DNA of 64,000 nucleotides from Acidobacteriota bacterium. GTDB taxonomy: Bacteria; Acidobacteriota; Blastocatellia; Chloracidobacteriales; JADJPF01. Every line of letters begins with the position of its first letter. Within the stretch, counting starts at the first letter, position 1. Shown here in pieces: positions 44,396-53,770 of this stretch. The stretch is taken from positions 1 through 64,000 of the forward strand of contig JACQZQ010000056.1 in NCBI GenBank assembly GCA_016213785.1, in the 5' to 3' direction. The notes beneath the pieces were generated by a model. The model was given only the letters and a program-made list of their open reading frames with translations, was not told where the DNA came from and ran no database searches. Position numbers and translations under genes: made by a program.

Positions 44396-44944
44396 TTAAC
44401 TTAATTCTCTGTGTAGCCAAGCTCTAGCCATTGCCCAGTCATTTTTAACACTAGTTGGAGAAATTCCTAAAATGCTTGCTGTTTCTTCTATTGTTAGGCC
44501 ACAAAAAAATCTTAGTTCTACTATTTTTACTTGAGAAGCATCTATAGTCTCAAGTTTTTTAAGTGCTTCTTCTAGGGCAAGTAGGTCAATATCTTGAGGC
44601 ATAATACTTTCAGCTATGCCTGTTAAAGTTATCTTAAATGCTTCATTTTCACGCTTTTGAGCATTTTTCATACGAGCATAGTCTATAAGTACTCTTCTCA
44701 TTGTACTAGCAGCTATTGCTATAAAATGAGAACGATTTGCAAAGCTTTTATTCTCGCCCATTAAACGTATAATAGCCTCATTAATTAATGCTGTTGTTTG
44801 TAGGGTATGATTATTTCTTTCGGCTCTAATATAGTGGTTTGCTAGACGATGTAGCTCATTATAAACTATTGGAATTAAATCAGATAAAGCTTCTTGGCTA
44901 CCTTCTTGCCATTTTTCTAATAAAATAGTAACAGTATTGGACAT
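44396..44944 (-). CDS. ECF-like RNA polymerase sigma factor
   Basis: This 182-residue sigma factor is of the Sigma70-ECF type known from Acidobacteria and Planctomycetes. Region 2 includes LIPIVYNELHRLANHYIRAER and TTALINEAIIRLMG; region 4 includes LKKLETIDASQVKIVELRFFCGLTIEETASILGISPTSVKNDWAMAR split over about 130-180. The kinase gene starts 17 bases later on the same strand, so the pair is an operon. No anti-sigma factor is seen. The Ser/Thr kinase is a natural candidate for phosphorylating it, as reported for some ECF groups. Confidence 0.92.
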   Translation of the reverse strand: MSNTVTILLEKWQEGSQEALSDLIPIVYNELHRLANHYIRAERNNHTLQTTALINEAIIRLMGENKSFANRSHFIAIAASTMRRVLIDYARMKNAQKRENEAFKITLTGIAESIMPQDIDLLALEEALKKLETIDASQVKIVELRFFCGLTIEETASILGISPTSVKNDWAMARAWLHRELS

Positions 44945-45097
44945 CTCTATATTTACCGTATTTACCTTAGAGTTTTTGATCTGATTTGAAAGTAGAGCAA
45001 ATTATAGCAGACTTTTATTATTGGGAAATAGCCCAACCCTATAGTAATCCACTTCCAAGATAGAGTTAAGGGATTAGTATTGTAATAATATCTATTT

Positions 45098-48000
45098 TTA
45101 TACTATTTCTGTTAAATTTGTTGTAACTTTTGATTCACCTGTTATAGTAATATTATTAGTTTGTGTTGGGCTAGAAATCACTTTTTCAAGAGAGTTTATT
45201 GAACGGCTAACAGTAGGAATATCATCATCTATACTATTTGATAAAGACAAAGGGTTATTATAATCAGATAGATCATTTTCTAATACTGATTTAAGAACTT
45301 CGGCTACATCTTTAGATGTAGGACGATTATTTTGATCTTTTTCTAACATTTTTAGAATAGTTTCTTCAATAAGTTTAGGCACTTTTAAGTTAAATTTTTC
45401 TAAAGGAATAGGGTCTTCTATTAAGTGTTTTAAGATTATTGAAGAAAGATTATTATCTGGTGAGGAAAAAGGTAAATGGCCTGAAAGCATTTGGTAAAAC
45501 ATTACCCCTAGACTATAAATATCTGAGCGCCCATCATAAGGCTGATTTGTTAATCGTTCTGGTGCCATATAAGCAGGAGTTCCTATTAAACCCCCTGTAT
45601 TAGTTAAATTTCCACTAACATCAATCATATCTATAATTTTAGCAATGCCAAAGTCTACAACTTTGACTATTTCACCTTTTTCATCTTCATGTAGAAAGAT
45701 ATTATCAGGTTTAATATCTCTATGAACTACACCTGCTTGATGAGCTTTTTCTAAAACATCGCATACAGGTAGTAGAATTTCTATAGAACGTTTAAGGGAA
45801 AGTCTTCTTTTTCCTAAAATCTCATTTTTTAGGGTTTGGCCTTTTAATAGCTCCATTACTAGATAAGCAATACCATCGTCTGAAATTCCAGAATCTAGTA
45901 CAGCAACAGAATTTAAGTGATTTATACGACAAGAAGAAACGGCTTCAAGTTGGAAACGTTCTAATGCTTCAATAGAATCATTTCCTGGAACAGGGCGAAA
46001 TATCTTTATTGCTACAGGTTTTTTAAGTGATAGATGTGTAGCCCTATAAACTGCACCAAAACCACCACTTCCTATTTTCTCTTCTAATTTATATTTTTCA
46101 TCTAGTATTGTACCAGGTAGGGCTTGAGCAAGGGCTGAAAAAATACGGTCAGCACGTTTATGTAATTCTATTAATTCTAAATTTTTACTAGCTAACTCGG
46201 CATTTTTTTGATCAAACTCAAGGTTTTTTATTGCTAATTCTTGGTTTTTTTCTTCAGTCTGTTTTTGGGAAATTCTTATTTGCTCTAGCGCAGTAAAAAG
46301 CTCTTTATTAGTTTGTGCTAGCTGGTCTGTCCTCTCATTAACCTTTGCTTCTAGTAAAATATTTTGTTTAGAAAGTCTTTCTAGACGATAATTATGTAGT
46401 AGATAAATAATGCTACCTAAGACTATTAAATATAGTGAATATGCCCACCAACTAAGCCAAGGAGCCGCCTTTATATAAAATTTTACTGAAAGCGGGCCAG
46501 AAATATTACCTAGATAATCTTTTGCCCAAACATTAAAAGTATATTCGCCTGAGCTTAAGTTTTGATACTCTTTCTTTGGTTCATTTGTCCAATCAGAAAG
46601 AGTTTTATCATAACCAACTAGTTGAAATCTATAGCGAGAATCTGATTCTCGAAAATAGCTAAGTAATGCATATTCAAAAGTTATGTTATTTTGGTCAAAA
46701 GAAAGTTTATCAAGATTAGTTGTAGGGTTATCAAATTTTTGTGGTTTTCCATCTACTAATAATTTTTCTAAATAAAAAGGTTTAGGGCTATTGTCTAGAG
46801 TTTCTTTTGATGGGTCAAAAAGTGCTGCCCCTCCAATGGTTCCCACCCAAATACGTCCAAGACTATCTACTAAAGATGCCCCACTATTACATTCATTATT
46901 AGGAAGGCCATCCTTAATTGTAAAATTATAAATACTGTAATTAGTATCATTTAGGTTAGGATTTATTTTAGTTAATCTTACTAGACCTTTATTTGTAGAA
47001 AGATAAATTCTATTTTCTTTATCAGCACGAATTTGATAAATGGTGTTATTAGGAATTGCTGGCGAGGTTGTATCAGAGAGCCATTGCCAGTTAGAAATAT
47101 CTATCTCTGTCCAAAAAACCCCGCTATCAGTTCCAACCCAAAGCCATTCTTTATCTTGATACTCAGTTTTAAGTAACGCTCTAATTCTATGTTGAGATAA
47201 ATTTTGTGTCCACTCATTAGCTTTTAATGCACTAAGCCCGCTTTCAGTTCCAATCCAAATTATTTCTTGACCTGCTTTATCATAAGTAGCTAAAAGACTT
47301 CTTATAGTATTATTAGGGAGTTTAGAATTAGAAATGTTATAGCTTTGCCATAAACCATTTTCACAATAAGCTAAACCTTCACGTGTTCCTACCCATAAAA
47401 TATTTTCACCTTTTTTATTTTTAGTTGAGAGTAGGCAGTAAATTCTATTACTAGGTAGACCTGATTTAGTATCAATAATTTGCCATTTCCCACGATCAAT
47501 TTTTATTAATCCACCCTCGGTTGCTATCCAAGTTATTTTTCTACCATCATTTTCTTTGGTTTCAAGAAAAGCTCTAACTGTATTATTAGGAAGCCCAGAT
47601 TTAAGATTATAAATAGTCCATAAACCATTTTCCCAATAACCTAAACCTCCATCAGTTCCAATCCAAAAAGAGCTAGAGCCATCATCTTTTTTACTCTCCA
47701 TTATGCTAAAAACGGCATTATTAGGAAGCCCCGAATCAGTATTAAATGAAACCCACTTACCAGTTTCAAGTTTTGCTAGTCCTCCTCGACTTGCCATTCC
47801 AATCCAAAGAGTCTTAATTCCTGCCACAGAGGTTGTTTCAAGTAGACTCCAAACCGAATCATCAGCAAGTCCTGATTTGGTTGTGTAGGTTGTCCATTTA
47901 CTATTTTCAATTTCAAAACGAGATAGCCCAAAACCTCCTGTTCCAACCCAAAGAATTTTTTTACCTTTTGAGTTCATTGTTTCAAGAATACATCTTACTT

Positions 48001-48859
48001 CATTACTAGCTAAACCATCTTTATCTTGATAGATTGTCCAAGTGTAGTTATCAAAATGTGCAATACCACCTTCTGTTGCAATCCATAGCGAATGGTCAGA
48101 CTTACTTTGACTCTTAGCCAATCCCCTTATTACATTATTAGGAAGTTTAGAATTAGAAGTGTTATAGATAACCCACTCATTATTTTCAAAACAAGCAAGC
48201 CCTAAATCAGTACCAACCCAAATAGCTTGGCTTCCACTAGAATTAGTAGTTTTAAGTAAGTGTCTTATCAGGTTATTAGGAAGTTTAGAATTAGACGTGT
48301 TATAGGTAGTCCATTTATTATCTTCAAAGCGGGCAAGACCGTTTGATGTTCCAACCCAAAGAATTTCTTTACCATTTGAACTAGTTGTTTCTAAAAAGCT
48401 ACGGACTTGATCATTTGGGAGTCCCGATCTTATATCATAAGTTGTCCAAATACCGTCTTTATAGGCAGATAAGCCACCTCCATTAGTACAAAACCATACT
48501 CTACCATCTTTAGAGACATAAATTTGATAAACCCAATTTGAAAGGGTTCGATTAGGCATATTAACAGTTGTCCAGCTATGCCCATTATAGTAGGCTGCTC
48601 CATCCTGTGTTCCAACCCAAATATAGCCTTTTTTATCTACTGCAACAGTGTTTATAGTGTTTTGAGGTATTCCATCAACCTCATCAAAAAACTGGAAAAT
48701 TACTTTTCCGCTATCAGCAATTTCTATATTTGATTTGATTAAAGTAGTTTTACTATTAGCCTTATTCTTAGCCAACGCTAAAGGGCTGTTATATAAGTTT
48801 GTTATAGATAAAAAAGCTATTACTAAATAAACTAATAAATGTTGCTTGTGAGGAAACAT
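45098..48859 (-). CDS. two-component-style propeller sensor fused to a Ser/Thr protein kinase
   Basis: The 1253-residue protein begins with a signal sequence (LLVYLVIAFLSITNLYNSPLALA). Fourteen or so Reg_prop blades follow up to about residue 680 (IWVGTQDGAAYYNGHSWTT, LWVGTSNGLARFEDNKWTT), then a Y_Y_Y domain (about 715-800; ALLSYFRESDSRYRFQLVGYD), a membrane helix near 805-825, and a coiled coil. The C-terminal kinase starts at about 925: GSGGFGAVY, K, HRDIKPDN at about 1043, DFG, and GTPAYMAPERL. A short polar tail ends it. Reg_prop plus Y_Y_Y is normally attached to a histidine kinase; here a Ser/Thr kinase takes that place. Several blades share near-identical 30-bp stretches (around 47308, 48137, 48268), showing recent duplication. 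All catalytic residues look intact. Confidence 0.93.
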   Translation of the reverse strand: MFPHKQHLLVYLVIAFLSITNLYNSPLALAKNKANSKTTLIKSNIEIADSGKVIFQFFDEVDGIPQNTINTVAVDKKGYIWVGTQDGAAYYNGHSWTTVNMPNRTLSNWVYQIYVSKDGRVWFCTNGGGLSAYKDGIWTTYDIRSGLPNDQVRSFLETTSSNGKEILWVGTSNGLARFEDNKWTTYNTSNSKLPNNLIRHLLKTTNSSGSQAIWVGTDLGLACFENNEWVIYNTSNSKLPNNVIRGLAKSQSKSDHSLWIATEGGIAHFDNYTWTIYQDKDGLASNEVRCILETMNSKGKKILWVGTGGFGLSRFEIENSKWTTYTTKSGLADDSVWSLLETTSVAGIKTLWIGMASRGGLAKLETGKWVSFNTDSGLPNNAVFSIMESKKDDGSSSFWIGTDGGLGYWENGLWTIYNLKSGLPNNTVRAFLETKENDGRKITWIATEGGLIKIDRGKWQIIDTKSGLPSNRIYCLLSTKNKKGENILWVGTREGLAYCENGLWQSYNISNSKLPNNTIRSLLATYDKAGQEIIWIGTESGLSALKANEWTQNLSQHRIRALLKTEYQDKEWLWVGTDSGVFWTEIDISNWQWLSDTTSPAIPNNTIYQIRADKENRIYLSTNKGLVRLTKINPNLNDTNYSIYNFTIKDGLPNNECNSGASLVDSLGRIWVGTIGGAALFDPSKETLDNSPKPFYLEKLLVDGKPQKFDNPTTNLDKLSFDQNNITFEYALLSYFRESDSRYRFQLVGYDKTLSDWTNEPKKEYQNLSSGEYTFNVWAKDYLGNISGPLSVKFYIKAAPWLSWWAYSLYLIVLGSIIYLLHNYRLERLSKQNILLEAKVNERTDQLAQTNKELFTALEQIRISQKQTEEKNQELAIKNLEFDQKNAELASKNLELIELHKRADRIFSALAQALPGTILDEKYKLEEKIGSGGFGAVYRATHLSLKKPVAIKIFRPVPGNDSIEALERFQLEAVSSCRINHLNSVAVLDSGISDDGIAYLVMELLKGQTLKNEILGKRRLSLKRSIEILLPVCDVLEKAHQAGVVHRDIKPDNIFLHEDEKGEIVKVVDFGIAKIIDMIDVSGNLTNTGGLIGTPAYMAPERLTNQPYDGRSDIYSLGVMFYQMLSGHLPFSSPDNNLSSIILKHLIEDPIPLEKFNLKVPKLIEETILKMLEKDQNNRPTSKDVAEVLKSVLENDLSDYNNPLSLSNSIDDDIPTVSRSINSLEKVISSPTQTNNITITGESKVTTNLTEIV

Positions 48860-49062
48860 AAAAAAAACTTTAATATATTTTCTCCATAAAACTTTGAACT
48901 TTGAGCTTTTTCGTAAGATTTTAGCAGAGAGTCTATATCTTGACTATATCTTGATAAGAACAAAAATCCTTTTGCCTATTGGCTTTTTAGGTGAAATGCC
49001 TTTATTTAGAAAATTAGAAAAAGGGGCTTTTTAGCTATATAGTTATAGTTTTACAAGTTAAT

Positions 49063-50301
49063 TTACTTGGTAAAAGCTCGTTCACTTTCTAGTATTGCAA
49101 GTAGATTAAGTACAAGTTGAGAGCTTTTAACTACTTTGCTTACTTGACCAGCAAAAGCTCCTAATAGTATTTCATCATGTATAGTAAATAGACCTTCTTT
49201 TTTATTTAGAACTTGCAAAACGCCTATAACTCTACCTGACTCATCCTTAAGCGGGGCACAAAGCACTGTTTGAGTATGATAGCCTGTTCTAGCATCTATT
49301 TCTTGATTAAAACGGGAATCTTGATAAGCATCAATAATATTTACAGTTTCTCCTGTATTTACAACATGCCCTGCAATACCTATTCCTAAAGGAAAACGTA
49401 TCTCGCTAACTCCTGCACCTTCAGCAACTTTTGACCAAATTTCTTGTCTATCATAATCAACTATAAATAAAGTACTACGATCAGCATTCATTACCTGAGT
49501 TGTCTTCTTCATTAATGCCTGTAGTAGGTTATCAATACCTAAGCCTGTTGAAAGGGCTTTCATTATTAAAAGCAAAGGATTACTTACTAAAGGCGGTGCT
49601 CCAACTCCAGGAGCATTATTTTTTATTGACATTGAGGCTTGAGTAGCAAAGGCTTGAAAAAGATACTCATCATCTGGTGTAAAACGGCCTTCATTTTTAT
49701 TTAACACTTCTAGCACTCCAAAAATACTACCTGTACTATCTCTTAAGGGAGTAACTATAAGATTATTAGCATGATATGCTGGTTTTTCATCTATTTCAGG
49801 CTTAAAATTAGGATCTTTAGAGGTATCTGAAATATTTAAAGTCCTACCACTAGCGGCAGCAGTTCCAACTATTCCAAGGCCACGAGAGAATTTAGTAGTT
49901 TTATTTCCTTGTGAGTCAGGGGTTTGTGCATGTAGTTCTTTAGTTGTTGGATCTACTAAGAAAATCATACTGCGATCAGCATTAAGTAATTGCGCTGACT
50001 TTTCTATAATCATACCTAATCTACGGTCAGAGTCTAGTTCTGCTGAAAGAGCACGAACCGTATCTAATAGAAAGTAAAGCAATTGTATTTTTTTATTAAT
50101 TGTATTTAGTTGTTCAAATTCGCCTGAAATAGGTATTGAGTCAGATTCAGGTTGTGGATTTGCATTTCCTTGTTCGCTAATGAATGAATTTAGAATATCT
50201 GTTAATTTAGAAATTCGGCCTAGTTCTAGCTCTAAACGCTGTTTTTCTAGAAAAATTTGATTATACCAGGCCTTAAAATCAAAATTATTATTTTTGTTCA
50301 T
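49063..50301 (-). CDS. protein with two GAF domains
   Basis: The 412-residue protein contains two GAF domains: one at about 65-225 (AQLLNADRSMIFLVDP, RGLGIVGTAAASGRTLNISD) and one at about 240-400 (TTQVMNADRSTLFIVD, PLGIGIAGHVVNTGETVNIID). No output domain and no membrane helix are seen, so it is likely a regulator or adaptor that binds a small ligand and acts on a partner. I start it at the ATG at 50301, with AAGGAG eight bases upstream; the longer frame starts with TTG too close to that site. The two GAF units are alike and came from a duplication. It lies between the propeller-kinase gene and the histidine phosphatase gene. Confidence 0.87.
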   Translation of the reverse strand: MNKNNNFDFKAWYNQIFLEKQRLELELGRISKLTDILNSFISEQGNANPQPESDSIPISGEFEQLNTINKKIQLLYFLLDTVRALSAELDSDRRLGMIIEKSAQLLNADRSMIFLVDPTTKELHAQTPDSQGNKTTKFSRGLGIVGTAAASGRTLNISDTSKDPNFKPEIDEKPAYHANNLIVTPLRDSTGSIFGVLEVLNKNEGRFTPDDEYLFQAFATQASMSIKNNAPGVGAPPLVSNPLLLIMKALSTGLGIDNLLQALMKKTTQVMNADRSTLFIVDYDRQEIWSKVAEGAGVSEIRFPLGIGIAGHVVNTGETVNIIDAYQDSRFNQEIDARTGYHTQTVLCAPLKDESGRVIGVLQVLNKKEGLFTIHDEILLGAFAGQVSKVVKSSQLVLNLLAILESERAFTK

Positions 50302-50448
50302 CAGCAAAACTCCTTAAGATATGTGTAAAGAATTAAAAATAAATAAAGATATTAAATAAAGCCAATAATAAGTCTTTGACCAGGCAAAAAGCAATCTATC
50401 AGGATAACTATTTGGAATTAAAGGCATATATTTTTTAACCACAATTTT

Positions 50449-51147
50449 TTAGCTACAACCAAAAATTTGTTCGCTGATCTTATTAAATTCAGAATTTATT
50501 TTAAGAGATTCTTTATTTTTAAGAGCTTGTACTTGTAAATGGGATTCATCGTTAAAACAAACCAAACGCCATCTATCTAAAGCTAAAAACTCATAACGAC
50601 TAATAGAACAATTAGAGATTTTATAAGAAACTCTAAAATTTTCCTCTTCTTTGATACCAAAGATATAATGATTTATATGAAAAATCACTCCACCATGTGC
50701 GACTATTAAAATATGTCCTTGGGAGTATGTTGATACTATCTCACTAAATGCTTTAATTACACGGCTACGAACCATACCATGAGATTCACCTTCAGGAATA
50801 ACTACATCAGGATCTCTATGTGAAATAGCTTCATATTCTTTAGGGTATTGCTCAGCAATTTCGGTAAAGCGTTTTCCTTGGAAAATTCCTAAATTTATCT
50901 CACGCAATCGTTTATCTATATTTACTGATAATTTATGAGGTTGTGCAATTATTTCTGCTGTAATATGAGCACGTTCTAAATCGCTAGAATAAATGGCAGT
51001 AAATAATTCTTTAGAAAGTGCTTTAGATGTAAGAGTAGCCTGTAAGTTACCTAATTCTGATAATTTGACATCAGTTTGGCCTGTAAAGCATTCAGCCGCA
51101 TTTCCTGTAGATTGTCCATGTCTAACTAAAGTAATTTTAAGAGTCAT
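50449..51147 (-). CDS. histidine phosphatase (phosphoglycerate-mutase-like)
   Basis: The 232-residue protein belongs to the histidine phosphatase superfamily, which forms a phosphohistidine intermediate. The catalytic RHG is present in TLVRHGQSTGNAAECFTGQTD near the N-terminus, the second His in LIVAHGGVIFHINHY, and the usual E in the middle (EINLGIFQGKRF). Its length fits a monomeric enzyme of the cobC/GpmB type. Substrate may be a phosphosugar or another small phosphate ester. No signal peptide. It lies in a signalling neighbourhood but there is nothing to tie it to a kinase. Confidence 0.9.
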   Translation of the reverse strand: MTLKITLVRHGQSTGNAAECFTGQTDVKLSELGNLQATLTSKALSKELFTAIYSSDLERAHITAEIIAQPHKLSVNIDKRLREINLGIFQGKRFTEIAEQYPKEYEAISHRDPDVVIPEGESHGMVRSRVIKAFSEIVSTYSQGHILIVAHGGVIFHINHYIFGIKEEENFRVSYKISNCSISRYEFLALDRWRLVCFNDESHLQVQALKNKESLKINSEFNKISEQIFGCS

Positions 51148-51213
51148 AAATAGCCATAGTCCTAATTTAGAGATTTTTCTTAATTAAAAAATTTTATTGT
51201 AACGTCTTACTTA

Positions 51214-53553
51214 CTAATGTTTTACATTAGGTTGATGTTTTTCTTTTTCCATTTTAAGCGCCAAAATAGTTTTATCCACCTCTATTAAAAAAGGTGTAAA
51301 TACAAACTTGATTTCATCTATTTGTTTTTTGATAGCAAGTTTTTCTAACTGACGGCATAAATTAACTAGTTTATCTGCACCTAAATTACCGCTAGGCGAG
51401 GCTAAAGAATGGGCTATAGTTTGAATTGATTTAAAATTTTCTTCATTAACTGCATCGGATAATAAAATAATCTTTTCTTTTGAGTCTGTAATAAATATGT
51501 CTATTAGTTTAACAAGTAAACTTGGTTCATCATCGTCTTCTAAGGCAAGAATCATCTCTAAGCGAGAATAATTTAATACTGCTAAATTTTCCTCAGAAGA
51601 TATTAGTTCAGAAGATGTTAGTTCAGAAGATGTTAGTTCAAATGTTTTTTCTACAGGATTTTCTATAGGTGCGATTTCTGAAGATAATTTAGTTGGTTGT
51701 AAATCTTTTACTAATGGTTCTATTGTTTCTAAGTCTTGTTTTAAGATTGTTTTTTGAGTTTTTTGGATATTAAGTTTCATAGTTTGGTATTGAGCAAGAA
51801 TTTGCTGCAATTTATAGATATTAATTGGTTTAGTAGAAAAGTCATCCATACCTGCATCTAAACAGTATTGTCTTTCGGCATCCATTGCTCCAGCAGTCAT
51901 TGCAACAATTCTAGGACGATTTTCCTTAGGATAGAGTTGACAAATCTGACGAGTGGCTGTAATGCCGTCCATTTCAGGCATTTGTACATCCATCAAAATC
52001 AGGTCATATTTTTTATTTTCTAGTTTTTTTAGCACTTCTAAGCCATTTGAGGCAATATCAGATGCATATCCTAGTTTTTTTAGCACTTTTAGGGCAATTT
52101 GTTGATTTATTAAGTTATCTTCTGCTACTAAAATTTCTAGTGGGAATTCACCAGCCATAGAATCAATAGCTGGAGATTGTTGAGAGGCTTGAAGTTTATT
52201 CTCATCAACAATTTTAGCTACAATTGTAAAATGAAAAGTAGAACCTTCATTAACTTTACTTTCTACCCACATTTTACCCCCAAGTAGCTCAGATAAACGC
52301 TTACTAATGGCAAGTCCAAGCCCTGTACCTCCATACTTACGTGTAGTAGAGGCATCTGCTTGATTAAAGGGCAGAAACAATTTACTTATTTGTTCAATAG
52401 ATATGCCTATGCCTGTATCCTTAACTTGAAAGTGAAATTCATCCATTTCATTACTTACTTTACTACTGCTAAGAGAAACAGCAATTTTACCTTTATGAGT
52501 AAACTTTATGGCATTACTAATTAGATTGTTAAGTATTTGATATAAACGGGTTATGTCAGAGGATACAAAAGTAGTACTATCTTTATCTATTATATAATCT
52601 AGCTTAAGATTTTTGTTATTGGCTTGTAGTGTTAATAGTTTTATACATTGCTCAATAACTTCACGTAAATCAAAGTTAGTAAGCTCTAGCTCTAGTTTAC
52701 CGGCTTCAATTTTTGAAAAATCCAAGATTTCATTAATTATAACTAATAGATTATCTCCGCTTTTTCTAATGATTTCTACAAGCTCTAGTTGTTCTTTGTT
52801 TAAGTCTGTAGTGATTAGTAATTCAGAAATTCCTATAATGCCATTAAGCGGTGTACGTATTTCATGGCTCATATTGGCTAAAAATAAGCTTTTTGTTTTA
52901 TTTGCTTCTTGTTCAGCTTTATGAGTTTGGCTTAAAAGGTCAAGCTTTTCTTTATTTAACCTTTCTGCATTTTTACGTAATACTTCATATATATAACTGA
53001 TAGCTGTTGCAGCTAAAGTAACAGAATATAGAGTAGAGAGCTTTAGCCATTGAAAGTTATCATAGGACTTAAACATAGGAGGGAAAAGGCTATTATTTTT
53101 TGTAATATTAAATAAAATTAGCATTTCTATAAATAAAAAACCTATAAGTATAAATGCGTGTCTAGTTTCCATTAAAAATATACTTATGATTGATATAAAG
53201 GGGAAAGCAAGCACTATTGGAGCATCAAAACCACCAGCATTTAACGCTGCTAAAAAAAACAATGTATTAAGTAGAGTAGGGATAGTAGAAGAGGTTATTA
53301 GATGTTTTTTAGTTATTTTTAGTAAGAATGGATTTAGAAATAAAACTATACTTGCGGATAAATATAAGACTCCATTAAGATCTATAATGTTTTTTATTAC
53401 CACTAAACGGACAAGAGAACCTATTAGTAAGCTTAAAGCCAAAGCAAAAGAAGCAAAAAGAGCTATTCTAGATCTCTGTAAAACATCTTTATCACCCTCT
53501 TTTATTTCTTTAGGAATAAATGAATCAACAAAGTAAGTTAAATTCTTTTGCAT
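51214..53553 (-). CDS. membrane hybrid sensor histidine kinase (HisKA-HATPase-REC-Hpt)
   Basis: The 779-residue protein has about six hydrophobic segments at residues 28-190, a HisKA helix with H230 ([16 protein letters not shown]), a HATPase_c domain ([24 protein letters not shown]), a receiver domain with phospho-acceptor D522 ([13 protein letters not shown]) and a C-terminal Hpt domain with H715 ([13 protein letters not shown]). The Hpt motif normally reads HxLKG; here Lys-Gly is replaced by Ala-Ser, so phosphotransfer may be affected. A short repeat (SSELTSSEL) separates REC and Hpt. It is the last gene of a row of phosphorelay genes on this strand, but 217 bases with a MITE-like palindrome separate it from the next upstream gene. 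Confidence 0.93.
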   Translation of the reverse strand: MQKNLTYFVDSFIPKEIKEGDKDVLQRSRIALFASFALALSLLIGSLVRLVVIKNIIDLNGVLYLSASIVLFLNPFLLKITKKHLITSSTIPTLLNTLFFLAALNAGGFDAPIVLAFPFISIISIFLMETRHAFILIGFLFIEMLILFNITKNNSLFPPMFKSYDNFQWLKLSTLYSVTLAATAISYIYEVLRKNAERLNKEKLDLLSQTHKAEQEANKTKSLFLANMSHEIRTPLNGIIGISELLITTDLNKEQLELVEIIRKSGDNLLVIINEILDFSKIEAGKLELELTNFDLREVIEQCIKLLTLQANNKNLKLDYIIDKDSTTFVSSDITRLYQILNNLISNAIKFTHKGKIAVSLSSSKVSNEMDEFHFQVKDTGIGISIEQISKLFLPFNQADASTTRKYGGTGLGLAISKRLSELLGGKMWVESKVNEGSTFHFTIVAKIVDENKLQASQQSPAIDSMAGEFPLEILVAEDNLINQQIALKVLKKLGYASDIASNGLEVLKKLENKKYDLILMDVQMPEMDGITATRQICQLYPKENRPRIVAMTAGAMDAERQYCLDAGMDDFSTKPINIYKLQQILAQYQTMKLNIQKTQKTILKQDLETIEPLVKDLQPTKLSSEIAPIENPVEKTFELTSSELTSSELISSEENLAVLNYSRLEMILALEDDDEPSLLVKLIDIFITDSKEKIILLSDAVNEENFKSIQTIAHSLASPSGNLGADKLVNLCRQLEKLAIKKQIDEIKFVFTPFLIEVDKTILALKMEKEKHQPNVKH

Positions 53554-53580
53554 AAGATTTTTTTGATCAAGAACAAATAA

Positions 53581-53720
53581 CTTAGTACTCAGTAAACTAA
53601 AAAAACTTAGATTCTTACACTCTTAAGCCCCGCTGGGGCTTAAGATGGGGCTTAAGAATTAAGATTCCATGAAGCTTAGGAGTTAAGACCCTATACCTTT
53701 TTAGTTTACAAAGTACTTAG
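53581..53720. repeat. MITE-like palindromic element
   Basis: About 140 bases are bounded by 23-bp imperfect inverted repeats (53581-53603 and 53698-53720, 20 of 23 matching). Inside is a perfect 10-bp GC-rich hairpin (CTTAAGCCCC / GGGGCTTAAG, 53622-53644) followed by a third GGGGCTTAAG copy. There is no open frame. It stands between two same-strand genes and could also end transcription. Confidence 0.55.
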
Positions 53721-53770
53721 TTGGCTATTAAATAATTTCTTATGGTCTTTATATGTTTGATAAACTAGTC

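Noticed and set aside
45098-48859. Reading the propeller-kinase as a fusion made by an assembly error
   Set aside because: The frame is open through the membrane helix and coiled coil, and the domain order is meaningful, with the sensor outside and the kinase inside.
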